A stretch of 64,000 nt of DNA, taken from Acidobacteriota bacterium (GTDB taxonomy: Bacteria; Acidobacteriota; Blastocatellia; RBC074). The translations under genes were made by a program, and so were the position numbers. Where the stretch lies: NCBI GenBank assembly GCA_019639255.1, contig JAHBSF010000015.1, positions 22,019-86,018 of the forward strand, read 5' to 3'. Below, piece by piece: positions 8,750 through 16,060 of the stretch; positions within the stretch are counted from its first letter, which is position 1; every line of letters begins with the position of its first letter. The notes below the pieces were generated by a model. The model did not search any database and was not told where the DNA came from. It saw nothing but the letters and a program-made list of their open reading frames with translations.

Positions 8750-10232
8750 CTTGACGGTCGTATATCCGAATGGCCGTCGCGCCGTGATGGATGCCGGCCT
8801 GAAGATTGCGCCGGGGGAATGTCTCGCGCTAGTAGGCGAATCGGGATGCGGCAAGACTACGCTGGCTCGCGCAGTGCTGGGGCTGCTGCCCGCAGGCGCG
8901 AAGGTCGGCGGATCGATCCGGATTTGCGGAATCGAAGTAGTCAATGCGCCGGAGCATACGTTGCGCAAACTGCGCGGCTTGAAGGCCGGCTTCGTCGCCC
9001 AGGACCCGTTCGGCGCCTGCAATCCGCTGGCGCGCATCGAGGGGCACATCGCCGAGGCGTGGCGTGCGCACAACCTGAAGCCGCCGGCCGAAGAGATCCG
9101 GAACCGCATTACCTCTCTGGGCATCGCCGATGCTGGGCGCAGATTGCGGCAATACCCGCACGAATGGAGCGGCGGAATGCTGCAACGCGCCGGCATCACG
9201 GCTGCGGCGGCCCACGCGCCGCCGCTGCTGATCGCCGACGAACCGACGAGCGCGCTCGACGCCGATCACGCGGATTCGGTTCTGATGCTTCTGCGCTCGC
9301 TCGGCGCGGCGCTGTTGCTCATAAGCCACGATCTGCACCTGATCAGGCGCTGTGCGGACCGGATCGCCGTATGCCGGGCCGGGGAAATCGTCGAATGCGG
9401 CGGCGCCGTCGAGATATTCGAGCGCCCGCAGCACGCTTACACCCGAAAATTGCTCGACGCCTCGCTGGGTTCGCAGAACCGGACCGTTGCCGGTAGCAGG
9501 GTTCGATCCGATGTCGTCGTGGAAGCGCGCGGGCTCGGCAGGACATACGCCCGGTTCGGACATCCCGTTTACGCCGTCAGGCATACGGATCTGCGCGTGC
9601 ATCGAGGCGAAATAGTAGGCGTTTGCGGCCCTTCGGGTTGCGGTAAATCCACGCTGTTGCGGCTGCTGGCGACCATAGAGACCCCGAGCGCCGGCGCGGT
9701 TTTTCTGGGCGACCATATCGCTACGCAAGCCGGGACGGCGCGTCTTTTGACCTCGCGCGCACGCAGCGGCTACGTGATGCCGATTTTTCAGGATCCCGCA
9801 GGCAGCCTCGACCGTCACTGGCCCGTCTGGCGTACGGTAACCGAACCTCTGACGGCCGGGCATCCGATGCGCGTATTCGGTTCGGGGCGGCTCCGCAGGG
9901 GCGAGCGGCGCGAAATCGCGATCCGGCATTTCAGCAGCGTAGGGCTTGACGGGATCGATCCCGAAGCGCGGCCGGATGAATTGTCTGCGGGGCAGTGCCA
10001 GCGAGTAGCGATTGCACGTGCATTGGTTGCGTCCCCGAGCCTGATCGTCGCCGACGAACCGACATCGGCGCTGGACGCCGTAAGCCGGGCATCGGTGCTG
10101 CGGCTGCTGTCGGGGGCGGCGGATGCAGGCGCGGGCGTGATCGTCGTCAGCCACGACGAGCGGCTGTTGCGTGCACTGTGTGATCGCATACTGTTGATGA
10201 AGGACGGAAACGTCCGGGAAGAATCACACTGA
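8721..10232 (+). CDS. Fused double ABC ATPase (DppD/NikD plus DppF/NikE)
   Basis: 504 residues from the ATG at 8721, chosen because the upstream duplicated stub shows MSEP as the ancestral start; the frame is open to an ATG at 8694. Domain 1: Walker A GESGCGKTTLA, signature WSGGMLQRAGI, Walker B LLIADEPTSALD. Domain 2 (from about residue 260): Walker A GPSGCGKSTLL, signature LSAGQCQRVAI, Walker B LIVADEPTSALD. Both switch histidines are present (SHDLHLI, SHDERLL). One polypeptide therefore supplies both nucleotide-binding domains that power the two permeases. The signatures are slightly degenerate (SGGML and SAGQC). Confidence 0.92.
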   Translation: MSEPVLQCEGLTVVYPNGRRAVMDAGLKIAPGECLALVGESGCGKTTLARAVLGLLPAGAKVGGSIRICGIEVVNAPEHTLRKLRGLKAGFVAQDPFGACNPLARIEGHIAEAWRAHNLKPPAEEIRNRITSLGIADAGRRLRQYPHEWSGGMLQRAGITAAAAHAPPLLIADEPTSALDADHADSVLMLLRSLGAALLLISHDLHLIRRCADRIAVCRAGEIVECGGAVEIFERPQHAYTRKLLDASLGSQNRTVAGSRVRSDVVVEARGLGRTYARFGHPVYAVRHTDLRVHRGEIVGVCGPSGCGKSTLLRLLATIETPSAGAVFLGDHIATQAGTARLLTSRARSGYVMPIFQDPAGSLDRHWPVWRTVTEPLTAGHPMRVFGSGRLRRGERREIAIRHFSSVGLDGIDPEARPDELSAGQCQRVAIARALVASPSLIVADEPTSALDAVSRASVLRLLSGAADAGAGVIVVSHDERLLRALCDRILLMKDGNVREESH

Positions 10233-11086
10233 TGAGACTGAATGCGGAGGGCTGGGTTGCACTGACCGCGCTCGTATCGACGGGTGCAATCCTCGGCCAT
10301 AACCTGTGGCTGATTGCCTCGCGCAAAACGGGCGACGGTGCGGAAGGGTTGCGGCTGGAGATCAATACCAGCGATCTTTTTCCGGGCAGCGAATCGGCTA
10401 TCGCCATCGACCGCATCGCGGATTTTTCTCTGTACGGAGCGGGCGTATCAATGCGTCCGGTCGGGTATCGGGTCGAGGGGGATTCATTGACTGCGGAGGT
10501 TGAAAGATCACCGGCGGGAACGTTGCTCGCAGCGCTGACGCTGCATCCGCGCGTGATAAGGCTTGAGCCGGAGAAGTTTCATCATTATCTGGTCGAGGAA
10601 GAGGCGCACCACGTTATTGCGGATCGCGACGGGCTGGGGCAGAGCGGCTTTGACGGTCGCGAGGTGTACACAAAATACGCCAAGGCGATGCTGCAGGCGG
10701 GCGAGCGGCAGGATGAAACATTCGGCCGGACGGTCGGGCAGCGGCTTGAAATAATCCCGGCGGTAAATCCCTGCCTGCTGCGTGCAGGGGATCGACTGTC
10801 AGTGCAGGTGTTGTTTGAGGGTGCGCCGGTGATGGGGTTGCGCGCGTCCGTCGGCTGCGATCGCCTTAACTCCGGCTCTTACATAGCGCACGTCAGAACC
10901 GATGATGCGGGATGCGCCGAATTCGATGTTACCGAAGCAGGCAGGTGGTATGTGCGCACGCACCTGATTCGTCGTCACGAAAACGCCGGGGCGGCGGATT
11001 GGGAAAGCCACTGGTCTTCGCTTACCTTTGAGATTGGCGGGGAATTATTGGGATATGGAAGAGAGATGACGGAACAAGCGAAATGA
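10232..11086 (+). CDS. DUF4198-like exported/membrane-anchored protein of the transporter operon
   Basis: 284 residues; the ATG overlaps the ATPase stop (ATGA), so it belongs to the operon. An N-terminal hydrophobic stretch LTALVSTGAILGHNLWL is followed by a beta-rich body with HHYLVEEEAHHVIADRDG, then LEIIPAVNPCLLRAGDRLSVQVLFEGAPVMGLRASVG, then TDDAGCAEFDVTEAGRWYVRTHLI. This is the plan of DUF4198/NikM-like proteins linked to nickel or cobalt uptake. The His-rich EEEAHH patch could bind metal; this is inference. The last nine residues, GREMTEQAK, and the stop are encoded by repeat copy 6, so the native C-terminus was replaced or extended by the repeat. Confidence 0.7.
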   Translation: MRLNAEGWVALTALVSTGAILGHNLWLIASRKTGDGAEGLRLEINTSDLFPGSESAIAIDRIADFSLYGAGVSMRPVGYRVEGDSLTAEVERSPAGTLLAALTLHPRVIRLEPEKFHHYLVEEEAHHVIADRDGLGQSGFDGREVYTKYAKAMLQAGERQDETFGRTVGQRLEIIPAVNPCLLRAGDRLSVQVLFEGAPVMGLRASVGCDRLNSGSYIAHVRTDDAGCAEFDVTEAGRWYVRTHLIRRHENAGAADWESHWSSLTFEIGGELLGYGREMTEQAK

Positions 11087-11158
11087 AACGAAAATCACGG
11101 AAAAGTTGAATATTTCCGTCTGTTTCGTCTTATTTCGTTTGTTCCGTCATCTCTTCTT
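11059..11158. repeat. Family-1 palindromic repeat, copy 6 (covarying arms)
   Basis: A complete palindrome in which both arms carry the same change from the consensus: GAGATGACGG on the left and CCGTCATCTC on the right, so base pairing is kept. The centre is GTTGAATATT. It overlaps the last 28 bp of the DUF4198 gene and provides its stop codon. Confidence 0.9.
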
Positions 11159-11205
11159 CCGGCGCGGAGTTTGAATCGATGAATTATCATCAACTGGATG
11201 GGTCG
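11156..11205. repeat. 50-bp direct repeat, left copy
   Basis: CTTCCGGCGCGGAGTTTGAA to ...CTGGATGGGTCG, found again at 15389-15438 in the same orientation with a single mismatch. Both copies directly follow a family-1 palindrome. They bracket the accessory genes between 11.3 and 15.2 kb. The rest of 11206-11292 shows nothing recognisable. Confidence 0.85.
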
Positions 11206-11292
11206 AACGTAAGGCGCGTCTGGAAAGGATTTTTTTGTGATTTTGTCCATTCCAGCCGAGCTGACATTATGAATAAATCTTTGCCAAATATG

Positions 11293-11338
11293 TTGACATT
11301 GTCAGGCGGGCGGTAGTATGCTTTCTGCGGTTGGAGGT
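11293..11338 (+). promoter_or_regulatory. Promoter, operator and ribosome site of the XRE-ImmA locus
   Basis: TTGACA at 11293-11298 and TATGCT at 11317-11322 are 18 bp apart. The palindrome TGACA-T-TGTCA at 11294-11304 overlaps the -35 box and would suit autorepression by the XRE protein. GGAGGT at 11333-11338 precedes the ATG at 11346 by 7 bp. Confidence 0.65.
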
Positions 11339-11345
11339 ATTGACT

Positions 11346-11524
11346 ATGCCAGACGGCGACAAATTTGAGAGGCGTCTTCGTGGGAAAGGTTGGCGCAGAG
11401 TCTATAGTTTAGCCTGCCTCAATGAATCACTCTCTCTTTATTAAAACTGTATGCGAGCTATGTCTCCGAGTGGAAGAATTTTTCCGCTCGCGAGCGCCTG
11501 TACTCGAAGGCACGAGCGGCATAA
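11346..11524 (+). pseudogene. Small leader gene upstream of XRE-ImmA, probably frameshifted
   Basis: With a good promoter and ribosome site, ATG 11346 opens 32 codons (MPDGDKFERRLRGKGWRR...) and stops at 11442-11444. A second frame continues with KLYASYVSEWKNFSARERLY to a stop at 11522-11524, just before the XRE gene. The two would join by a one-base shift in the CTCTCTCTTT run near 11430-11440, giving a basic protein of about 58 residues. I do not know its function. It could be a decayed third component of the XRE/PIN module or a slippage-controlled gene. Confidence 0.5.
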
Positions 11525-11547
11525 GGTTCTGCGACTCGAGAGTTTAT

Positions 11548-12768
11548 ATGGAAAGCAATATTCTCGAAAACATCGATCCGAGAGTGCTTGGTGAGCGATT
11601 GCGGGACGCCCGCAAAGCCAGGGGCATGACTCAACAGGCGGTCGCCGATGAGATGGAGTGGGCGCGGACGACCCTGGTCGCGGTCGAGAAGGGGGAGCGC
11701 CGCCTCTCGCCTCATGAGTTAATCAAATTATCGTCCCTTTATGGTCGTTCGGTTTCTGACTTCGTGAGCCGGTCAGTGGTTACCGAGGGCTTTGTGCCTC
11801 AGTTTCGTCACGCGTGGCGCGACGATCTGTCAGAGGATGCCGGGCTTGAAGGGGCGGCTGTGGAGTTGCAGCGTTTGGCTGAGGATTACGTGGAACTGGA
11901 GCGACTATGCGGTTTGTCCATCGCACGGAATCCTCCGCCGACCTACAAGGTTGCCGGCGCTTCACCGGAACAAGCGGCGGAAGAGATCGCCGCGGCGGAA
12001 CGCAACCGCCTGGGGATCGGCGACGGCCCAATCTCCAACTTGCGGGAAAGATTGGAGACTGACGTTGGAGTTCGCATCTTCTATTTCGCCATGCCCTCAA
12101 AAGTTTCCGGCGTGTTCGCCTACAATGACGTTCTCGGCGGCTGCATCGGCATCAACTCGAATCACCCGCGCGACAGGCGCAATTGGTCGCTGGCTCATGA
12201 ATATAGTCATTTCCTGACTAACCGCTATCAAGCTGAAATCACTTTCTTGATCGGGAAGAAGCGTCAGTCGGCGAGCGAACGCCTGGCGGACGCTTTCGCC
12301 GAGAACTTTTTAATGCCGGCGAGCGGCCTCAACAGGCGCTTTACCGAGATGCACCGGGCAAGTCCGAGCGGGAGCATCACGCTGGCGCAGATATGCACGC
12401 TGGCGGACCTGTATCAAGTTTCGGTGCAGGCGCTCATCATCAGACTCGAAAAGCTGCGCCGCTTCCCGACCGGCATTTGGGACAAGCTCGCAGCGGAAGG
12501 TTTCAAGCCGCGACAAGCGCAGCAACTTCTGGGGATTGATGCCAACCCGCCATTGCAGGACGCGCTGCCGCGCCGCTATATCAACCTGGCAGTTATGGCT
12601 TACGAAGATGGACAGCTCAGCGAAGGGCAACTGGCGAAGCTCCTACGCGTAGATCGGGTGTCTGCTCGGATGTTGATTGAAGCGATAAGACACCGCTTCA
12701 ATAAGGAGTTTGAAGGCGGCTACGCGAGCTTTAAGCTTGAACTCTCACAAAATATTGCGGGGAGATAG
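11548..12768 (+). CDS. XRE-family regulator fused to ImmA/IrrE metallopeptidase
   Basis: 406 residues from ATG 11548 (MESNILENIDPRVLGERLRD); the longer frame to 11422 overlaps the small upstream gene and is unlikely. Residues about 9-65 are a Cro/CI helix-turn-helix (LGERLRDARKARGMTQQAVADEM). The central part holds the zinc peptidase motif HEYSH at about residues 216-220 with the downstream acidic segment ERLADAFAENFLMP. ImmA-type peptidases cleave a repressor or partner to switch on mobile or toxin genes. A PIN-like gene begins 8 bp after its stop, so the pair looks like a toxin-antitoxin or defence unit. Confidence 0.88.
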   Translation: MESNILENIDPRVLGERLRDARKARGMTQQAVADEMEWARTTLVAVEKGERRLSPHELIKLSSLYGRSVSDFVSRSVVTEGFVPQFRHAWRDDLSEDAGLEGAAVELQRLAEDYVELERLCGLSIARNPPPTYKVAGASPEQAAEEIAAAERNRLGIGDGPISNLRERLETDVGVRIFYFAMPSKVSGVFAYNDVLGGCIGINSNHPRDRRNWSLAHEYSHFLTNRYQAEITFLIGKKRQSASERLADAFAENFLMPASGLNRRFTEMHRASPSGSITLAQICTLADLYQVSVQALIIRLEKLRRFPTGIWDKLAAEGFKPRQAQQLLGIDANPPLQDALPRRYINLAVMAYEDGQLSEGQLAKLLRVDRVSARMLIEAIRHRFNKEFEGGYASFKLELSQNIAGR

Positions 12769-12776
12769 CATTCTTG

Positions 12777-13331
12777 ATGACCCCGCCGCGCATACTCATC
12801 ATCGACGCGTGCGTTTTAATAAATCTCCTGGCGAGCGGGGAGATCAAAGCAATTCTCAAGGTCGCTGCAAAGCAGTCACTGCTCTGTTCAGTCGTAGAAA
12901 AGGAGAGTATTTTCCTGCGGGCCGACGATCCACAAGACGGACTTGAGAGTGTGGACCTCAAGCCTCTAATCGAAGATGGGGTTTTGACCATCTGCGACCT
13001 GGATACGCCGGAAGAAGAGCAGCTTTACGTCAACTACGCGAGCGTTCTCGATGACGGCGAAGCGATGTCTTTAGCCATTGCTTTGGCAAGGGGCTGGCGT
13101 CTGGCGACGGACGAGCGAAAGGCGCGGCGGCTGTTCCTGGAGGCGGCGAATAACAGTCATCTTCTGACGACCACCTCTGCGTTGGTTAGGGATTGGTCGG
13201 AACTGAAAAAGATTGCTCGAAAACGGCTCAAGACAATTTTATTTCAGATAGAGAGCCGCGCTCGTTACCGCCCATCAACTTGGGATGCAAATCATCAGTG
13301 GTGGATAGACGCCTGCCGGGATGGAGGTTGA
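12777..13331 (+). CDS. PIN-like nuclease domain protein, probable toxin partner of XRE-ImmA
   Basis: 184 residues from ATG 12777. The PIN fold acids are in place: IIDACVLINLL (Asp, near residue 9), LDDGEAMSLAIAL (Glu) and GWRLATDERKARR (Asp). The rest is helical and basic (KKIARKRLKTILF). PIN domains are metal-dependent RNases; with the adjacent XRE-ImmA gene this would act as the toxin, controlled by repression and proteolysis. The activity itself is inferred. Confidence 0.75.
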   Translation: MTPPRILIIDACVLINLLASGEIKAILKVAAKQSLLCSVVEKESIFLRADDPQDGLESVDLKPLIEDGVLTICDLDTPEEEQLYVNYASVLDDGEAMSLAIALARGWRLATDERKARRLFLEAANNSHLLTTTSALVRDWSELKKIARKRLKTILFQIESRARYRPSTWDANHQWWIDACRDGG

Positions 13332-13335
13332 ATCG

Positions 13336-13480
13336 CCCGGGATTTCCGGGGCGGTTCAGTTCAGTCGCCAGACAGGGAGTCCAAATTCGTGATCGCGACA
13401 TCGTCAAAGCCCTGCGCATCGCCTGTGAGAAACAGGAGTTGATGCTGGAGAAGTGGAGAAGCATCCATGGCCGGGATTAA
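13336..13480 (+). pseudogene. Remnant of a small gene behind a shared 22-bp sequence
   Basis: The frame ending at 13480 reads VQIRDRDIVKALRIACEKQE...KWRSIHGRD and has a coding look, but there is no sensible start codon. It is preceded by CGGGATTTCCGGGGCGGTTC, which recurs near 15469-15491 with one extra base. It may be a gene whose 5' end was removed when that sequence was inserted. It overlaps the next gene start by 14 bp. Confidence 0.35.
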
Positions 13481-14210
13481 AGCAGGAAAGTGGACCTATT
13501 CTGAAGAGGAGCTTCAGCGGCAAATTGAGGCTGCGCGGCTGCGGGGCGCAGCGGCGCGGCGCGAGCCGCGGGCGACCGGCGCCCATTACGATGCCGACAA
13601 AGACCGGGTCACGATCGAATTTGATAACGGGATCACCCTTTGCATCCCGTCGGCGCTGATCGAGGGGTTGGGTGATGCATCGCCGCCGGAACGATCGGAT
13701 ATTGCGATTGCTCCTTTGGGGAACGCCCTGCGCTGGGAGGGGCTGGACCTGGATCTGGGCTTGACTGAATTGGCGGCGGGGATCTTCGGAACCAGAGCCT
13801 GGATGTCTCAGTTGGGGCGTCTGGGAGGAAAATCGACATCGGCGGATAAAGCCGCTGCCGCGCGCGCCAATGGCCGGAGGGGAGGGCGGCCGCGTAAGTA
13901 CGTGCCAACCGAGGTATCGGCGCACTCGATAAGTGTACTGGAATCGCGGCAGCCGTTACGCCAGCCCGCTGAATTGGCTGCGGTTCTGGCAAGGGGTGAG
14001 GGTAAGCCGTTGTCACCGCAAATTATCGAGCGATTCCGATCTGCAATAGATGGAGATGGGATTCCAGTGGTGAAACAGACGGTTCAGGTAGTTTTGTCGG
14101 CCGGAAAACCGCGATTGCGACCGGGGAAGGCGCAGATGGCTACGGGCCTGCACTCGCCGGATCAATTGGGTCAGGAGGATATTGATGCAGCCCTCGCCGT
14201 TGCAGCTTAA
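13467..14210 (+). CDS. DUF2442 protein with a C-terminal extension, possible antitoxin
   Basis: 247 residues. Residues about 36-140 follow DUF2442: YDADKDRVTIEFDNGITLCIP, ASPPERSDIAIAPLGNALRWEGLDLDL, GIFGTRAWMSQLGRLGG and the basic end GRRGGRPRK. DUF2442 proteins are often annotated as small antitoxin-like or DNA-associated proteins, and normally stop there. Here about 100 further residues follow (QPLRQPAELAAVLARGEGKP...QEDIDAALAVAA), with no family I can name. It overlaps the SecB-like gene by 26 bp, so the two are co-translated; an antitoxin whose tail is a chaperone target would fit, but this is a hypothesis. Confidence 0.65.
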   Translation: MAGIKAGKWTYSEEELQRQIEAARLRGAAARREPRATGAHYDADKDRVTIEFDNGITLCIPSALIEGLGDASPPERSDIAIAPLGNALRWEGLDLDLGLTELAAGIFGTRAWMSQLGRLGGKSTSADKAAAARANGRRGGRPRKYVPTEVSAHSISVLESRQPLRQPAELAAVLARGEGKPLSPQIIERFRSAIDGDGIPVVKQTVQVVLSAGKPRLRPGKAQMATGLHSPDQLGQEDIDAALAVAA

Positions 14211-14694
14211 GTACTATCTCTTGGCGGATTTGCAGTTCACCGTTTCGGATGATTTCAAGGACGTGCCGGCGCCTGCGGGCTACGATGTCATGGAATTCAT
14301 CATTAATGTGGAAACGAACAGGATCGATGAGGCTCCTCTGCGCTGGCGCAGTGAACTGACGATCGAATCCAAAGAGGCGGCGGGAAGGCGCCTGCCATAC
14401 GGCTTCCGGATCAAGTACGTGGGCTTTTTCGAAGTCGTTCCGCAATATCCATCCGACAAGGTCGAGTTGATGGTCAGGACAAACGCACCGGCCCTGCTCT
14501 ATTCGGCCGCGCGCGAAACCCTCCTTACTTTGACCGCGCGAGGGCCGGTGCCGGCGCTGATTCTGCCTACGGTTACGTTCTTGCAAAATCAAACGGATGT
14601 AGAGAAGTCGAAATCTGCTGAACGTAAACAAAGAGTTCGGCGAAATCTTTTGAGGCCGCGAAAGCGCAAGCGCACGACCGGAAACAAAAAGTGA
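14185..14694 (+). CDS. SecB-like chaperone (solitary, probably of toxin-antitoxin-chaperone type)
   Basis: 169 residues. The SecB core is clear: GFFEVVP (matching GIFSI in E. coli SecB), then NAPALLYSAARETLLTLTA (matching CPNILFPYARECITSM) and GPVPALILPTVTF. A basic tail (RKQRVRRNLLRPRKRKRTTG) follows. SecB keeps client proteins unfolded. Copies placed next to antitoxin genes, as in the tripartite TAC systems, protect a specific antitoxin. The upstream overlapping DUF2442 gene is the natural candidate client. It is unlikely to be the general export SecB given this setting. Confidence 0.78.
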   Translation: MQPSPLQLKYYLLADLQFTVSDDFKDVPAPAGYDVMEFIINVETNRIDEAPLRWRSELTIESKEAAGRRLPYGFRIKYVGFFEVVPQYPSDKVELMVRTNAPALLYSAARETLLTLTARGPVPALILPTVTFLQNQTDVEKSKSAERKQRVRRNLLRPRKRKRTTGNKK

Positions 14695-14804
14695 TAGGCC
14701 CGGCTGATAGCCGCCCTTCCGGCCGCTTCATCCGGTCGACGGGAGAGTGCTTCGGCGAGGGTGAAATACTCTCTCCAGTCAAACGCCGTCAGATGAACTT
14801 CAGA

Positions 14805-15388
<584 letters not shown>

Positions 15389-15438
15389 CTTCCGGCGCGG
15401 AGTTTGAATCGATGTATTATCATCAACTGGATGGGTCG
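15389..15438. repeat. 50-bp direct repeat, right copy
   Basis: Partner of 11156-11205, one mismatch (GATGTATT against GATGAATT), same orientation. Defines the right side of the accessory block. Confidence 0.85.
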
Positions 15439-15493
15439 GTCGCTGCGGCCTGACTCAACGCAAACAGTCACGGGATTTCCCGGGGCGGTTCAA

Positions 15494-15565
15494 TCTGCTA
15501 TGACACGCTATGACAAGAAGCTATGACAAGCTGTGACAATCTGCTGTGACAACCTGCTGTGACAC
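15494..15565 (+). repeat. Degenerate tandem repeat of a GCTATGACAA-type unit
   Basis: Six units of roughly 10-14 bp: CTGCTATGACA, CGCTATGACAA, GAAGCTATGACAA, GCTGTGACAA, TCTGCTGTGACAA and CCTGCTGTGACA. No gene is present here; it could be a binding-site array at the island end or simple slippage. The stretch 15140-15863 otherwise holds copy 7, the direct repeat and an integrase scrap. Confidence 0.7.
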
Positions 15566-15662
15566 CCAACCGGCGGACGCGCCCCGGCACTCTGCGCTCC
15601 GCTGGGGATCTGCTGCGTATTTCGCGGTGAACATGATGCGTATTTCGGTGAAGATTAACACC

Positions 15663-15767
15663 GATTTCGGCGATCCGCGCATGGCCAACCGCTACCAGCA
15701 CCTCAGCATCGCGTTTCTGGCCGATTGCCGTGAACCGTTTGGACACGGTTTTCGGCGCTGCCGTCTC
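15663..15767 (+). pseudogene. C-terminal scrap of a tyrosine recombinase (integrase)
   Basis: DFGDPRMANRYQHLSIAFLAD, followed after a one-base insertion by VNRLDTVFGA, resembles the end of phage-type integrases, where the catalytic Tyr sits in a motif like RYAHLSPEFL. The upstream box II and the LGH motif are not found. It lies about 100 bp from the 3' end of tRNA-Glu, a typical integrase target, on the side where an integrated island would be. Confidence 0.5.
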
Positions 15768-15860
15768 GATTTTGCGTTCCCGTAGCGTCCCCGCGCTCCT
15801 GGAAATGGAAAACCCTTCGCTCATCGACAATCAGAAATTGCCGACGAGTGAAGGGTTACG

Positions 15861-15938
<78 letters not shown>

Positions 15939-15954
15939 TGATCCAAGACCCATT

Positions 15955-15983
15955 TTTATAACACGCCGCCCCACCTCTGACAA
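15955..15983 (-). promoter_or_regulatory. Promoter of tRNA-Glu
   Basis: On the minus strand TTGTCA (15978-15983) and TATAAA (15955-15960) are 17 bp apart, with the -10 box ending 17 bp before the tRNA 5' end. Good sigma-70 consensus. Confidence 0.7.
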
Positions 15984-16060
15984 GCCTGTCATCTGCTCCT
16001 CCAACCCATCAAGCCATCCGCCCATCCGATGAATTCATCGGTTCACCGGCTCGCAAAAAC

